From Streptomyces sp. SID4985 (GTDB lineage: Bacteria > Actinomycetota > Actinomycetes > Streptomycetales > Streptomycetaceae), in contig NZ_WWIR01000044.1 in the NCBI RefSeq assembly GCF_009863025.1, positions 1 through 56,915 on the forward strand: a stretch of DNA of 56,915 bases, read 5' to 3'. Under the pieces are notes generated by a model. The model was not told the origin of the DNA and made no database searches. It saw only the letters and a program-made list of their open reading frames with translations. The translations under genes and the position numbers were made by a program. Positions 18,522 through 27,241 of the stretch are shown here, one piece after another. The first letter of the stretch is position 1. The number at the start of each line of letters is the position of its first letter.

Positions 18522-19478
18522 ATGAGTTCACACCGGGTGATGGTGCTTGTGCTGGAGGGGGCGCTCCCGCTCGACGTCGGCATCCCGGCCCAGGTGTTCC
18601 AGCCGCGTGACGGGTTCCCGTACGAGTTGACGGTGTGCGGGGTCGTCGCGGGAACGGTGCCGTCCAGTCAGGGTTTCGGGTACGCGGTGCCGCAGGGTCT
18701 CGACGCGCTGACCGGGGCGGACACCATCATCGTCCCCGGCTACGCGCCGGTCGGCCGACCGGTCCCGGCCGAGGTGCACGAAGCGCTTCGGAGGGCGCAT
18801 GCGAGAGGGGCCCGCATCGCGTCGATCTGTTACGGCGCGTTCGCCCTGGCCGACGCGGGTCTGCTGAAAGGGCGGCGCGCGACGACGCACTGGGACGCGG
18901 CGGAACTGCTGGCACAGCGCCATCCCGACACCGTGGTGGAGCCCAATGTGCTGTTCGTCGACGAGGGTTCGGTCCTCACCTCGGCCGGTGTCGCGGCGGG
19001 CATCGACCTGTGCCTGCACATCGTCCGGCGCGACCTCGGTGTGAGCGTGGCCAACGACATCGCCCGCCGTCTGGTGACGGCGCCCCACCGGACCGGCGGC
19101 CAGGCCCAGTACCTTCCCCGAAGCAGCCCGGAACCGCACGGCGACACCCTCGCGGCGACCCGGGAATGGGCGCTGACACGCCTGCACGAGCAGCTCACCG
19201 TCGCCGATCTCGCGACGCACGCACGAATGTCACTGCGCACCTTCATGCGCCGCTTCACCGAGGAGACCGGCGACACGCCGTTGCAGTGGGTCCTGCGTGC
19301 CCGGGTCGACGCCGCCCGCGCGCTCCTGGAGACCACGAAGCTCCCGGTCGACCGGATCGCCGAGCGCGTCGGACTGGGAACCGGCTCCAACCTCCGCCTG
19401 CACTTCCGGAGAATCCTCGACGTGTCGCCGACCGAGTACCGGGCCGCGTTCTCCGACCGGACGATCCCGACTCCTTGA
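18522..19478 (+). CDS. GlxA-type transcriptional regulator (DJ-1/PfpI domain plus AraC HTH)
   Basis: A 318-residue regulator. Residues 5-190 are a DJ-1/PfpI class-I amidotransferase-like domain with SICYGAFALADAGLLKGRRATTHW, where the nucleophile-elbow cysteine is kept. Residues about 215-315 form an AraC DNA-binding domain (TVADLATHARMSLRTFMRRF; GLGTGSNLRLHFRRILDVSPTEYR). ATG 18522 follows GAGGAGAGGGA. It likely senses a small molecule and controls the divergent MFS gene. Confidence 0.92.
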   Translation: MSSHRVMVLVLEGALPLDVGIPAQVFQPRDGFPYELTVCGVVAGTVPSSQGFGYAVPQGLDALTGADTIIVPGYAPVGRPVPAEVHEALRRAHARGARIASICYGAFALADAGLLKGRRATTHWDAAELLAQRHPDTVVEPNVLFVDEGSVLTSAGVAAGIDLCLHIVRRDLGVSVANDIARRLVTAPHRTGGQAQYLPRSSPEPHGDTLAATREWALTRLHEQLTVADLATHARMSLRTFMRRFTEETGDTPLQWVLRARVDAARALLETTKLPVDRIAERVGLGTGSNLRLHFRRILDVSPTEYRAAFSDRTIPTP

Positions 19479-19530
19479 GCGGGAACTCCGGCCTGCCGTA
19501 CCCGACGCGAAGCGAACCACCGCATGTTAC

Positions 19531-19543
19531 GGTACCGAGTACC
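19531..19543. promoter_or_regulatory. Palindromic operator candidate before the SDR-TetR operon
   Basis: GGTACCGAGTACC, a perfect GGTAC-N3-GTACC inverted repeat 29 bases before the SDR start codon. It is a likely site for the TetR protein encoded by the second gene of the operon. Confidence 0.6.
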
Positions 19544-19572
19544 ACATGGAACTTGATACCAAGGAGTCCGCC

Positions 19573-20517
19573 ATGGACAGCCGGACCGTCGTCTTAACCG
19601 GAGTGACCCGCGGATTCGGCCGCGAGACCGTCGAGTTGCTGATCCGGGAACGGCCGCAGGACCACTACGTCGCGCTGGCCCGCCGGGACGGCGAACGCCT
19701 CGCCGCGGAACTCGTCGCGGCCACCGGCGCTTCCGGGGTCACAGGAGTGGACTGCGACCTCGCTTCGCTCGCCGAGATCAGGCGGGCGGTGAAGGAGGTC
19801 CTGCGGGGGCTCGACACCGGTCAACTCCCGCCGCTCGGCGGCTATCTCGGCAACGCCGGCCTGACGGTCACGACGACCGACCTGCGCACCACGGACGGGT
19901 ACGAGATGACCTTCGGGGTCAACGTGCTGTCCCACTACCTGCTCGTCAGCGAGTTGCTGCCCCGGTTCACCGGTCCGGGCTGGATCGTGCTCACCTCCAG
20001 CGACTGCCACTTCGGGCAGTTCCGCTACACGCTCGGCGCCACGCCGCCGCCGCGCTGGGAGACGCCGGAACGACTGGCCACACCCCGCCCCGGTGGAGCG
20101 CGGGAGGCCGGGCGGGCGTACGCGACCAGCAAACTCGGCATCATCCATCTGACCCACGCGCTGGCCCGCCGTCTGCCCGACGACGTCGGCGTCTACTCCT
20201 ACAACCCGGCGCTCGTCGCGGGCACCGACTTCTTCCGCCACGCCCCGGGGCCCGTGCGGGGCGTGCTCAACGGGTTCTTCCAGCTTCAGCGCTTCCTCGG
20301 CCGGGGCATGACGCCGCAGCAGGCGGGTGCCCGGCTCGCCGAGACGATCCTGACCGGACCGACCGCCCGGACCGGTTCCTACCTCGATCGCGGCCGCGCC
20401 GTCCCCTCGTCGCCGGAGTCGTACGACGAGGCCCGCGAGGAGGAGCTGTGGCGCGAGGCCGCCCTCCTCGTCGACGCCGACCGCCGGGCAGGACAGGCGG
20501 ATATCCTGGTCGAATGA
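19573..20517 (+). CDS. Short-chain dehydrogenase/reductase
   Basis: A 314-residue SDR. The cofactor motif is TGVTRGFGRE (residues 8-17), followed by NAGL, the serine in LTSSDCHFG, and the catalytic pair YATSK (YxxxK). The inserted region between the serine and tyrosine resembles the protochlorophyllide-reductase/retinol-dehydrogenase-like SDR group. ATG 19573 has AAGGAG six bases upstream. Its stop overlaps the start of a TetR gene (ATGA), and a palindrome in the promoter suggests control by that regulator. The substrate is unknown. Confidence 0.9.
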   Translation: MDSRTVVLTGVTRGFGRETVELLIRERPQDHYVALARRDGERLAAELVAATGASGVTGVDCDLASLAEIRRAVKEVLRGLDTGQLPPLGGYLGNAGLTVTTTDLRTTDGYEMTFGVNVLSHYLLVSELLPRFTGPGWIVLTSSDCHFGQFRYTLGATPPPRWETPERLATPRPGGAREAGRAYATSKLGIIHLTHALARRLPDDVGVYSYNPALVAGTDFFRHAPGPVRGVLNGFFQLQRFLGRGMTPQQAGARLAETILTGPTARTGSYLDRGRAVPSSPESYDEAREEELWREAALLVDADRRAGQADILVE

Positions 20518-21119
20518 ACGCGAACAAGTCTCCGGTGGAGTCCTTGCGGGACCGCAAACGCCGCCAGACCCGGGAACGGATCATCGAGACGGCCTTCGCG
20601 CTCTTCATGGAGCGGGGGTTCGATGTCGTCACCGTGGACGAGATCGCCCAGCGGGCCGAGATCGGCCGCACCACCTTCTTCCGCTACTTCGGCGACAAGC
20701 AGGAAGTCGTCTTCTCCACCGAGGACGACTTCCTGCGCGCACTCACCGCGGCCATGCGCGACGCACCCGCCGAGCCGCTCCGGGATCTCGCGCAGGCACT
20801 GACCACATCACGGCTGCTGCTGCTCGCGCTCTGCACCGAGGCCGCCCGCGACCCCGGCCACTACGCGGTGTACCACCGTCTGGTCAAGCAGCACCCCGAG
20901 CTGGAGGACCGCCACACCCGCAAGACCCGGCACTACGCCGGCCTCCTCGAGAAACACCTCATCGACCACGGCACCCCGCCGCCCACCGCCGTCCTCGCCG
21001 CCCAGTTGACCCTCGCCTGCTACCAGACGGCGTGGCGCCTCGGCGGCCACGACGCGACGGCGGTGCTCCGCGAGGCGAACGACGCCTTCGACCTCCTGCT
21101 GGGCACCGCTGCGGCATGA
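20514..21119 (+). CDS. TetR-family transcriptional regulator
   Basis: A 201-residue regulator. The N-terminal HTH (RKRRQTRERIIETAFALFMERGFDVVTVDEIAQRAEIGRTTFFRYFGDK) is classical TetR, followed by an all-helical ligand domain. ATG 20514 overlaps the TGA of the SDR gene. It probably represses the SDR-tetR operon through the GGTACCGAGTACC site at 19531. Confidence 0.94.
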   Translation: MNANKSPVESLRDRKRRQTRERIIETAFALFMERGFDVVTVDEIAQRAEIGRTTFFRYFGDKQEVVFSTEDDFLRALTAAMRDAPAEPLRDLAQALTTSRLLLLALCTEAARDPGHYAVYHRLVKQHPELEDRHTRKTRHYAGLLEKHLIDHGTPPPTAVLAAQLTLACYQTAWRLGGHDATAVLREANDAFDLLLGTAAA

Positions 21120-21175
21120 CCGGCCGGCCCTTACGCCGGGCTCGTTGAAGGGCTGAACCAGACAGTCGGCTCGCG

Positions 21176-22030
21176 TCACCCCGGCGCGACCTGCAACCCC
21201 ATGACCGTACGCGCCGCGTCGCGCACGTCACCGTCCTCGTCCGCCGCGAGCCGTTCGAGCGCGGCCCGGACCGTCGGGCCGGGTCGGCGCGCCAGGGACC
21301 ACGCTGTACAGAACCGCACCCACCGGTCGGCGTCCTCGGCACAGGAGACCAAGAGGTCGGTCACCTCCTCCTCCCGCGAGGAGCCGAGGGCCGAAACCGC
21401 GCTGCGCCGCACCTCGGGCGCGAGATCGCGGGCGCCGGTGAGCAGGACGGCCAGGGCTCGTGGCGGGTCGCCGACGCCGAAGATGGTGCTGAGGGTACTC
21501 ATCGCGTCGGCGCGCACCTGCGGGTCCGGGTCGGATGCCGCGTCGGCCACCAGCCCGAAGTACCGCGCACCGCCGAAGTCGATGACCGTCACGCCCCACA
21601 TGCCGACCCGACGGGTCCTGGGATCGGCCGAGCCGAGGCACTCCAGGACCAGCCTGATCGATTCCTCCGGCCACGCGGAGAACAGATCGAGGAGAGTGAG
21701 CTCCAGAGTGTCCCCGTCGTCGTTGCGATCGCTTTCCCGAGCGCACAACAGCGCGGGCAGCGCGGCCGCACCACAGGCGCCCGCCAGAACATGGGCGATC
21801 CGGTCCCGCGCGAAGGAGTCGTCGGCGTCGACGTGCCGAGCGAGCCGCCGTTCGAGGTCCGGCCGCAGGAACGCGGCCGCCGGTGTCCGCAGTCGCTCCA
21901 CCCAGGGCTCGAACCGGAGGTGTGCCCCGGGCCCGCGCAAGGTGGCGTCGGCAAGCCGCGCGTCCAGCTCACTCAAGGCGTGCCGCAGTGCCGAGCGCTC
22001 CGCCGCCTGTTCATCCATCGCCGCCGTCAT
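21176..22030 (-). CDS. HEAT-repeat protein
   Basis: A 284-residue soluble alpha-solenoid. At least four HEAT-like repeats are visible (DPRTRRVGMWGVTVI, DPDPQVRADAMSTLSTI, APEVRRSAVSALGSS, DRWVRFCTAWSLARRP, DGDVRDAARTVMG). Such proteins act as scaffolds; no catalytic motif was seen. ATG 22030 has AAGGTG six bases upstream. It is divergent from the beta-helix membrane protein gene. Confidence 0.82.
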   Translation of the reverse strand: MTAAMDEQAAERSALRHALSELDARLADATLRGPGAHLRFEPWVERLRTPAAAFLRPDLERRLARHVDADDSFARDRIAHVLAGACGAAALPALLCARESDRNDDGDTLELTLLDLFSAWPEESIRLVLECLGSADPRTRRVGMWGVTVIDFGGARYFGLVADAASDPDPQVRADAMSTLSTIFGVGDPPRALAVLLTGARDLAPEVRRSAVSALGSSREEEVTDLLVSCAEDADRWVRFCTAWSLARRPGPTVRAALERLAADEDGDVRDAARTVMGLQVAPG

Positions 22031-22091
22031 GCCGTTCACCTTACGGTCGGGTGGTGTCACCGGTCACCGAGTGGGCTGCTCCCTCGCACCG

Positions 22092-22126
22092 TTGACAGCT
22101 CGAACGCGGCCCGTCAGAGTCCCGGC
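22092..22126 (+). promoter_or_regulatory. Promoter of the membrane protein gene, predicted leaderless
   Basis: TTGACA (22092-22097), a 17-base spacer and CAGAGT (22115-22120), then six bases to the GTG at 22127. With transcription starting at or near the GTG, the mRNA would have no leader; no ribosome site is present, which agrees. Confidence 0.6.
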
Positions 22127-23590
22127 GTGATCGACATCAGCGAGCTGACACCGGCCGAGTCGCGCGTGTGGCAGGCCTTTCCGCGCGGCGAGTCCGTGGA
22201 CTTCCGCGCCGAGGACGAGGACCCGGCGCTCGACACCACGTACGGCGCCGAACGCACCGTACGGGCACGTGTGTTGCGGGCGCTGTTGCTCAAGGCCCCG
22301 CAGGAAGAGGGCGAGATAGCCGCCCTCAAGCTCACCGGGGCGCGGATCACCGGCGTGCTGGACCTGAAGTACTCCACGATCGACGCCGCTGTCCGGTTGA
22401 GCCACTGCCAGTTCGACAGCGTTCCCGAGCTCTACGGTGCCCAGCTGCGCCAGCTCAGTCTGAGGAGTTCCGTTCTGCCGGGCCTGGATGCCTCGACCTT
22501 GCGGGTCGAGGGGCCGCTGCGGATGACGGACTGCCGCATACAGGGGCCGGTACGGCTCAGCGGAGCACGGATCTCCGGGGCGCTGGTCATGGAGCGGACG
22601 GAGTTCGCGGCGGGGGACGATTCCCGCTCGGCGCTGTGGCTCAACCAGGCGTCGGTAGGTGCCGACTTGTGGGCCCCGGAAATGCGCGCCCACGGACAGA
22701 TACGGCTCACCGGAGCCACCGTCACGGGGCGAATCAACATCCAGGACGCCGAGTTCGACAACCCGGGCGGCATCGCACTGGACGCGCAGAACCTCACCGT
22801 GGAGGCGCACGTACGGGCACGCTGCCTACGCGCACGCGGGCGGATCGAGCTGCGCGGCGCACGCATACCGGGCCGCCTCGACCTGCTCCACGCCCGCCTG
22901 TCGAATCCGGGCGACACGGCGCTGCGGGCGAGCAGTTGCGTCATCGGTGAGCTGTGGATACGCGGTGGTGACCGTATCGAGGGCGCCCTGAACCTGCGGC
23001 GCTCCCACGTCGAACTCCTGACCCTCGAACCGGAGATGCTCCCCGAGCGGGTGCTTCTCAGCAATCTCCGGTACACGGTGCTCACCCCGCACGAGCCCGC
23101 CGAGCGCCGCCTCCCGATGCTGGAACGAGACGGCGGCGCGTACGAACCCCATGCGTACGAGCAGTTGATGGCCGCCTACCGTCATGTCGGCGACGACGAC
23201 GCGGCCCGGCTCGTGCAGCTCGCCAAACTGCGCCGCCGGCGCGCCACGCTCGTCTGGTACGCACGGCTGTGGGGGTACGTCCAGGACGCCACCGTCGGCT
23301 ACGGCTTCCGCCCGCTGCGCGCGGCCGTGTGGTTGCTGTCCGTCCTGGCCGTGGGATCGCTCGCGTACGGCCTGCACCACCCGCGCCCCGTCAAGGCGGG
23401 CGAGGCTCACGACTTCAACCCGGTCTTCTACACGCTCGACCTGCTCCTGCCGGTCATCGGCTTCGGCCAGGAGTCGGCGTTCGCTCCTCAGGGCTGGTAC
23501 CAATGGCTGTCCTACGGTCTGATCCTCACCGGCTGGATCCTGGCGACGACGATCGTGACAGGCGTGACCCGTACGGTCAGCCGTCAATGA
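22127..23590 (+). CDS. Membrane protein with right-handed beta-helix-like repeats
   Basis: A 487-residue protein. Residues about 60-320 are built from repeats of roughly 20 residues with the pattern xLxLxGARIxGxLDL (for example ALKLTGARITGVLDL, PVRLSGARISGALVM, RIELRGARIPGRLDL), suggesting a beta-solenoid. The C-terminal 110 residues hold two TM helices flanking a hydrophobic segment (FYTLDLLLPVIGFGQ) that superficially resembles a pore loop. Similar Streptomyces proteins are often called membrane-associated oxidoreductases without evidence; no cofactor motif is visible here. The GTG at 22127 is supported by the promoter directly upstream. The last 14 bases overlap the convergent epimerase gene. 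Confidence 0.82.
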   Translation: MIDISELTPAESRVWQAFPRGESVDFRAEDEDPALDTTYGAERTVRARVLRALLLKAPQEEGEIAALKLTGARITGVLDLKYSTIDAAVRLSHCQFDSVPELYGAQLRQLSLRSSVLPGLDASTLRVEGPLRMTDCRIQGPVRLSGARISGALVMERTEFAAGDDSRSALWLNQASVGADLWAPEMRAHGQIRLTGATVTGRINIQDAEFDNPGGIALDAQNLTVEAHVRARCLRARGRIELRGARIPGRLDLLHARLSNPGDTALRASSCVIGELWIRGGDRIEGALNLRRSHVELLTLEPEMLPERVLLSNLRYTVLTPHEPAERRLPMLERDGGAYEPHAYEQLMAAYRHVGDDDAARLVQLAKLRRRRATLVWYARLWGYVQDATVGYGFRPLRAAVWLLSVLAVGSLAYGLHHPRPVKAGEAHDFNPVFYTLDLLLPVIGFGQESAFAPQGWYQWLSYGLILTGWILATTIVTGVTRTVSRQ

Positions 23591-24566
23591 CCCTGGCCCG
23601 CCGCACGAGGGACGTGGCGGCCTTCTCCCACTCGGGCCGCTCGAAAGCGAACCCCGCCGCGCTCAACCGCCCCGGCACCACGCGCCGGCTCTTGAGCAGC
23701 AGCTCCGTGTCCGAGCGGAGCGCGAACGCGCCCAGCTCGGCCATCCAGCGCGTCGCGGGCAGCCCCAGGGGGACGCCCCAGGCCGTGCGCAGGGCTCGCA
23801 TGAAGTCGCGGTGCGGAAGGGGGGCCGGGGAGGCGAGGTTCACCGGGCCGGCGATGTCGTCGCGGGCGATCAGGAACTCCACCGCTCGCACGAAGTCCTC
23901 GTCGTGGACCCAGGAGACGTACTGCGCGCCGCCGGCCACCGGGCCGCCCAGTCCCAGCCGGACCAGTCGTGACAGGACGGCGAACACCCCGCCCCGGTCC
24001 GGGCTCATGACCATCGCCGAGCGCAGCGCGACCTTGCGGGTGGCGGGAGCCGGCGCCTCGGCCTGGGCGCTCTCCCAGTTCTTCGCGATCTCGACGCTGT
24101 AGGCCCAGTAGTCCGGAACTCCGTGCTCCGAGCCTCCGATCACTCCGGTCGCCTCGTCGTTCGCCGCGTCGAAGCGGTGGGCGTAGACCGTCGCCGTACT
24201 CATCTGCAGCCAGACGCGGGGCGGCCGCGCGGCGGCGGCGATCGCCTCGCCGACCACCCGGGCCGAGTCCACTCGGGAGTCCATCATGGCTCGCAGGTTC
24301 TCGGCGGTGTAGCGGCAGGAGACGCTGCGTCCGGCCAGGCTGATCACGACGTCGCAGCCGTCGATCGCCGCTGCCCAGGGGCCGAGCGTGGCGCCGTCCC
24401 ATGCGATGTCGTGTGTCCGGGTGGGACGCCGGGTCAGTACCGTGACCTCGTGACCGGCCGCCGTCAGCGCGCGGTCGAGAATCGCGCCCACCTGTCCGGT
24501 TCCCCCGGGCAGCACTACCTTTATCGAATCCCCCTCGGTTTCGTTCGAGATCAGCGTAGCCCGCAT
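23577..24566 (-). CDS. TIGR01777-type epimerase (extended SDR)
   Basis: A 329-residue protein with Rossmann motif PGGTGQVG, DVVISLAG, the family sequence STATVYAHRFDAANDE and YWAYSVEIAKNWE; a C-terminal helical domain follows. It matches YfcH/SulA-like NAD(P)-binding proteins of unknown substrate. The only upstream ATG (24566) is two bases from a 14-bp palindrome and has no ribosome site. Homologues begin at the equivalent of IKVVLPGG, where the codon is ATA (24524-24522) with an ideal GAGGGGG five bases upstream. The real start is therefore uncertain. Confidence 0.85.
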   Translation of the reverse strand: MRATLISNETEGDSIKVVLPGGTGQVGAILDRALTAAGHEVTVLTRRPTRTHDIAWDGATLGPWAAAIDGCDVVISLAGRSVSCRYTAENLRAMMDSRVDSARVVGEAIAAAARPPRVWLQMSTATVYAHRFDAANDEATGVIGGSEHGVPDYWAYSVEIAKNWESAQAEAPAPATRKVALRSAMVMSPDRGGVFAVLSRLVRLGLGGPVAGGAQYVSWVHDEDFVRAVEFLIARDDIAGPVNLASPAPLPHRDFMRALRTAWGVPLGLPATRWMAELGAFALRSDTELLLKSRRVVPGRLSAAGFAFERPEWEKAATSLVRRARVIDG

Positions 24567-24568
24567 TT

Positions 24569-24582
24569 TTGAACGCGTTCAA
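24569..24582. promoter_or_regulatory. 14-bp perfect palindrome at the epimerase 5' end
   Basis: TTGAACGCGTTCAA, a perfect palindrome typical of TetR-type operators; it fits the pattern TNNAACNNGTTNNA described for KstR. No regulator gene is adjacent. Confidence 0.65.
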
Positions 24583-24848
24583 CCGGGGAGATCGACGGGC
24601 GACAGGGCAACGCGAGGAGAGCCCGCCGAAGGCGCGGCAAGCCACGGGGCCAGGAGAAGGTCCGCCCGGCCATGCGGCGGATGGCGTCGTCGCCGTTCCG
24701 GCCGGTCGGCGACACGGCAGGCGGAACGCGGCCCGGCATCGGCAGCGCGCGTCGACGCCTCGCCGGGGGACGGCAGGTGCACCGATGATGCGTCACCGGC
24801 CCGGAGGCGTCAACGGTTCGGCGGGGACTGGTTGTTGAGGCGCGGGGG

Positions 24849-24879
24849 GCGGATTCGCCGGGGGTGACGGCGAATCCGC
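24849..24879. terminator. Orphan terminator-like hairpin
   Basis: Perfect 12-bp stem GCGGATTCGCCG / CGGCGAATCCGC with a 7-nt loop. No gene ends into it from the left, so it may insulate the sugar operon or mark a lost or small transcript. Confidence 0.55.
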
Positions 24880-24909
24880 GCGTTGCCGATTTGTGACAAG
24901 TACAAGCCA

Positions 24910-24939
24910 TTGACGTTGCCGGGAGAGGGCGTCCATCAT
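24910..24939 (+). promoter_or_regulatory. Promoter candidate of the first sugar ABC operon
   Basis: TTGACG (24910-24915), 18-base spacer and CATCAT (24934-24939), placed just before the tandem operators, so a bound repressor would block elongation or initiation. Confidence 0.45.
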
Positions 24940-24952
24940 CCTCGCCATGCCG

Positions 24953-24982
24953 TGTCAACGATGACATAAGTCAACGATGACA
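24953..24982. promoter_or_regulatory. Tandem LacI-type operators before the sugar-binding protein gene
   Basis: TGTCAACGATGACA (24953-24966) is followed by AGTCAACGATGACA (24969-24982), a 16-base period. The centre is CG with TGTCA/TGACA arms, as in LacI-family sites. The pair ends 59 bases before the start codon; the LacI gene at 28232 is the likely regulator. Confidence 0.7.
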
Positions 24983-25041
24983 CCTCGGGACGGCATGCAC
25001 CGATGCCGGCCGCGCCGCTCGCAATCCCGCAGGAGTCGTTC

Positions 25042-26064
25042 ATGTCTCGCATCACCCGCCAGCGTCCGACCGTCCTCAGAGCCGCCGCGTGTCTGGGTGT
25101 CGCGGCGCTCACCCTCACCGCCTGCGGCTCCGGTTCGGGTTCGGGGTCCGCGGGCTCCGGCTCGGGCGGAGTCAAGGTGGGTCTGATCACCAAGACCGAC
25201 ACCAACCCGTTCTTCGTCAAGATGAAGGAGGGCGCGGAGCGGTCCGCCAAGGAGAACCACGCCCAACTGCTGACCGCCGCAGGCAAGTTCGACGGTGACA
25301 ACGCCGGGCAGGTCACCGCCATCGAGAACATGGTGGCCTCCGGGGTGAAGGGCATCCTGATCACGCCGAGCGACTCCAAGGCGATCGTGCCCGCGATCCA
25401 GAAGGCCCAGGCCAAGGGCGTCCTGGTCATCGCCCTGGACACGCCGACCGAGCCGCAGACCGCGGTCGACGCGCTGTTCGCGACCGACAACCTCAAGGCC
25501 GGCGAACTGATCGGCGAGTACGCCAAGGCCGCGATGAAGGGCAAGAAGGCGAAGATCGCCACGCTCGACCTCGCGCCCGGTGTCTCCGTCGGCGTCCAGC
25601 GGCACGACGGCTTCCTGAAGGGCTTCGGCGTCGGTGCCAAGGACCCGTCGGTGGTCTGCTCGCAGGACACCGCGGGCGACCAGGCCAAGGGGCAGACCGC
25701 GATGGAGAACTGCCTCCAGAAGGAACCCGGCATCAACCTCGTCTACACCATCAACGAGCCCGCCGCGCTGGGTGCTTACACCGCCCTGAAGGCCAAGGGC
25801 CGCGAGAAGGACGTGCTGATCGTCTCCGTCGACGGCGGCTGCACCGGCACCAAGGCCGTCAAGAGCGGGCAGATCGCGGCCACCGCGCAGCAGTACCCGC
25901 TGAAGATGGCGGCGGAGGGCGTCAAGGCCGTCGTCACGTACGCCAAGGACGGCAAGAAGGCGTCCGGTTACACCGACACCGGCGTCAACCTGATCTCCGA
26001 CAAGCCGCAGGCCGGGGTCACTTCGAAGGACACCGCGTACGGCCTGGAGAACTGCTGGGGCTGA
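25042..26064 (+). CDS. Sugar ABC transporter substrate-binding lipoprotein (ribose/fructose type)
   Basis: A 340-residue periplasmic-binding-protein type 1 lipoprotein. The signal peptide ends in the lipobox LTACG (Cys near 28), followed by a Gly/Ser linker. The mature domain begins [23 protein letters not shown] and carries [29 protein letters not shown] and [16 protein letters not shown], typical of the RbsB/FrcB group. ATG 25042 has AGGAG six bases upstream. It is the first gene of an importer operon, and a strong hairpin after it probably raises its expression over the permease. Sugar identity cannot be read from sequence; fructose- or ribose-like is inferred from the single-domain ATPase. 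Confidence 0.92.
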   Translation: MSRITRQRPTVLRAAACLGVAALTLTACGSGSGSGSAGSGSGGVKVGLITKTDTNPFFVKMKEGAERSAKENHAQLLTAAGKFDGDNAGQVTAIENMVASGVKGILITPSDSKAIVPAIQKAQAKGVLVIALDTPTEPQTAVDALFATDNLKAGELIGEYAKAAMKGKKAKIATLDLAPGVSVGVQRHDGFLKGFGVGAKDPSVVCSQDTAGDQAKGQTAMENCLQKEPGINLVYTINEPAALGAYTALKAKGREKDVLIVSVDGGCTGTKAVKSGQIAATAQQYPLKMAAEGVKAVVTYAKDGKKASGYTDTGVNLISDKPQAGVTSKDTAYGLENCWG

Positions 26065-26092
26065 GCCGCCCCGAGGCCGTACATCACCGACC

Positions 26093-26131
26093 GGGGCGGC
26101 CGTCCCTACTCCCCTGAGGGACGGCCGCCCC
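26093..26131 (+). terminator. Hairpin between binding protein and permease genes
   Basis: Perfect 15-bp stem GGGGCGGCCGTCCCT / AGGGACGGCCGCCCC with a 9-nt loop, followed by TTCTCC. Its place within an operon suggests partial termination or mRNA 3'-end protection, giving more binding protein than permease. Confidence 0.75.
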
Positions 26132-26245
26132 TTCTCCCCTCAACACCCTCTCGCGCACGGGCACTTCGCGGCCGGACCACTCCGGCACCGACGAACGACC
26201 CCGCCCGAAGTCCTCCCGCACGGCTCCTTCGACAAGGACTCCGCA

Positions 26246-27241
26246 ATGACAGCCACGACCACGCCGTACGCCGATCTCTCGGCGCCCGGTACGGCGCGCC
26301 GACTGCTCACGGCGCCGACCACCGGCCCGCTGGCCGCGCTCCTGATCGCCTGTGTCTTCTTCTCCTTCTCCACCGACCAGTTCCTGACCGGCGGGAACTT
26401 CTCGCTGATCGTGCAACAGGTCATGGTCGTGGGGACGCTCGCCATCGGGCAGACCCTGATCATCCTCACCGCCGGAATCGACCTGTCGTGCGGCGCGGTG
26501 ATGGCGTTCGGCAGCATCATGATGGCCCGGATGGCCGCCGAGGGCACGCTGCCGCCGCTGCTCGCGATCGTCCTCGGCATGCTGGTCTGCGGCGGATTCG
26601 GGCTGCTGAACGGGCTGTTGACGGAGAAGATCCCGCTGCCGCCGTTCATTGTGACGCTCGGGATGCTCAACGTGGCGTTCGCGCTGACCCACATCTACTC
26701 GGAGGAGCAGACGGTCACCCAACTGCCCAGCTCGCTGACGGCACTTGGGCAGACCTTCCCGCTCGGGCACACCGACATCACCTACGGCTCGCTGGTCACC
26801 ATCGCCCTGTTCCTGGTGTTCGCCTACGCGTTGAGCAGCACCGGCTGGGGCCGGCACGTGTACGCCCTCGGCAACAGCGTCGAGGCGGCACGGCTGAACG
26901 GCGTGCGCACCTCGCGGCTGACCATCGGCGTGTACACCGTCGCCGGGCTCCTCTACGGCGTCGCCGCGCTGCTGCTCATCTCCCGTACCGGGGTGGGCGA
27001 TCCGCAGGCGGGCCAGACCGACAACCTGGACTCCATCACCGCGGTGGTCATCGGCGGGACGAGTCTGTTCGGCGGGCGCGGTTCGGTGCTCGGCACCTTC
27101 ATCGGTGTCCTGATCGTCGGCGTCTTCCGCAACGGGCTCCAGCTGATGGGCGTCGCGTCCATCTACCAGACGCTGATCACCGGAATCCTGGTGATCCTCG
27201 CGGTGACCGTCGACCAGTTCTCCCGGAAGAGGGCCCGATGA
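26246..27241 (+). CDS. Sugar ABC transporter permease (RbsC/FrcC-like)
   Basis: A 331-residue membrane protein with about eight to ten TM helices. Family landmarks are GIDLSCGAVMAFGSIM, the PPFIVTLGMLN segment, GWGRHVYALGNSVEAARLNGV (EAA-like coupling loop) and AVVIGGTSLFGGRGSVLGTFIGV. AAGGA lies upstream of the ATG. Its stop overlaps the ATPase start (ATGA). It forms the channel, probably as a homodimer, since only one permease gene is present. Confidence 0.93.
   Translation: MTATTTPYADLSAPGTARRLLTAPTTGPLAALLIACVFFSFSTDQFLTGGNFSLIVQQVMVVGTLAIGQTLIILTAGIDLSCGAVMAFGSIMMARMAAEGTLPPLLAIVLGMLVCGGFGLLNGLLTEKIPLPPFIVTLGMLNVAFALTHIYSEEQTVTQLPSSLTALGQTFPLGHTDITYGSLVTIALFLVFAYALSSTGWGRHVYALGNSVEAARLNGVRTSRLTIGVYTVAGLLYGVAALLLISRTGVGDPQAGQTDNLDSITAVVIGGTSLFGGRGSVLGTFIGVLIVGVFRNGLQLMGVASIYQTLITGILVILAVTVDQFSRKRAR

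Larger units (their letters stand above)
24583..25041. other. Intergenic region with hairpin, promoter and tandem operators
   Basis: 459 bases between the epimerase (minus) and the sugar-binding protein (plus). 24583-24848 shows no convincing gene. Then come a perfect hairpin (24849-24879), a promoter candidate (24910-24939) and two LacI-like sites (24953-24982), listed separately. Confidence 0.6.

Noticed and set aside
24569..24838. 89-codon plus-strand frame starting in the palindrome
   Set aside because: TTG start inside an operator-like site, no ribosome site, low-complexity Arg/Gly/Pro product.
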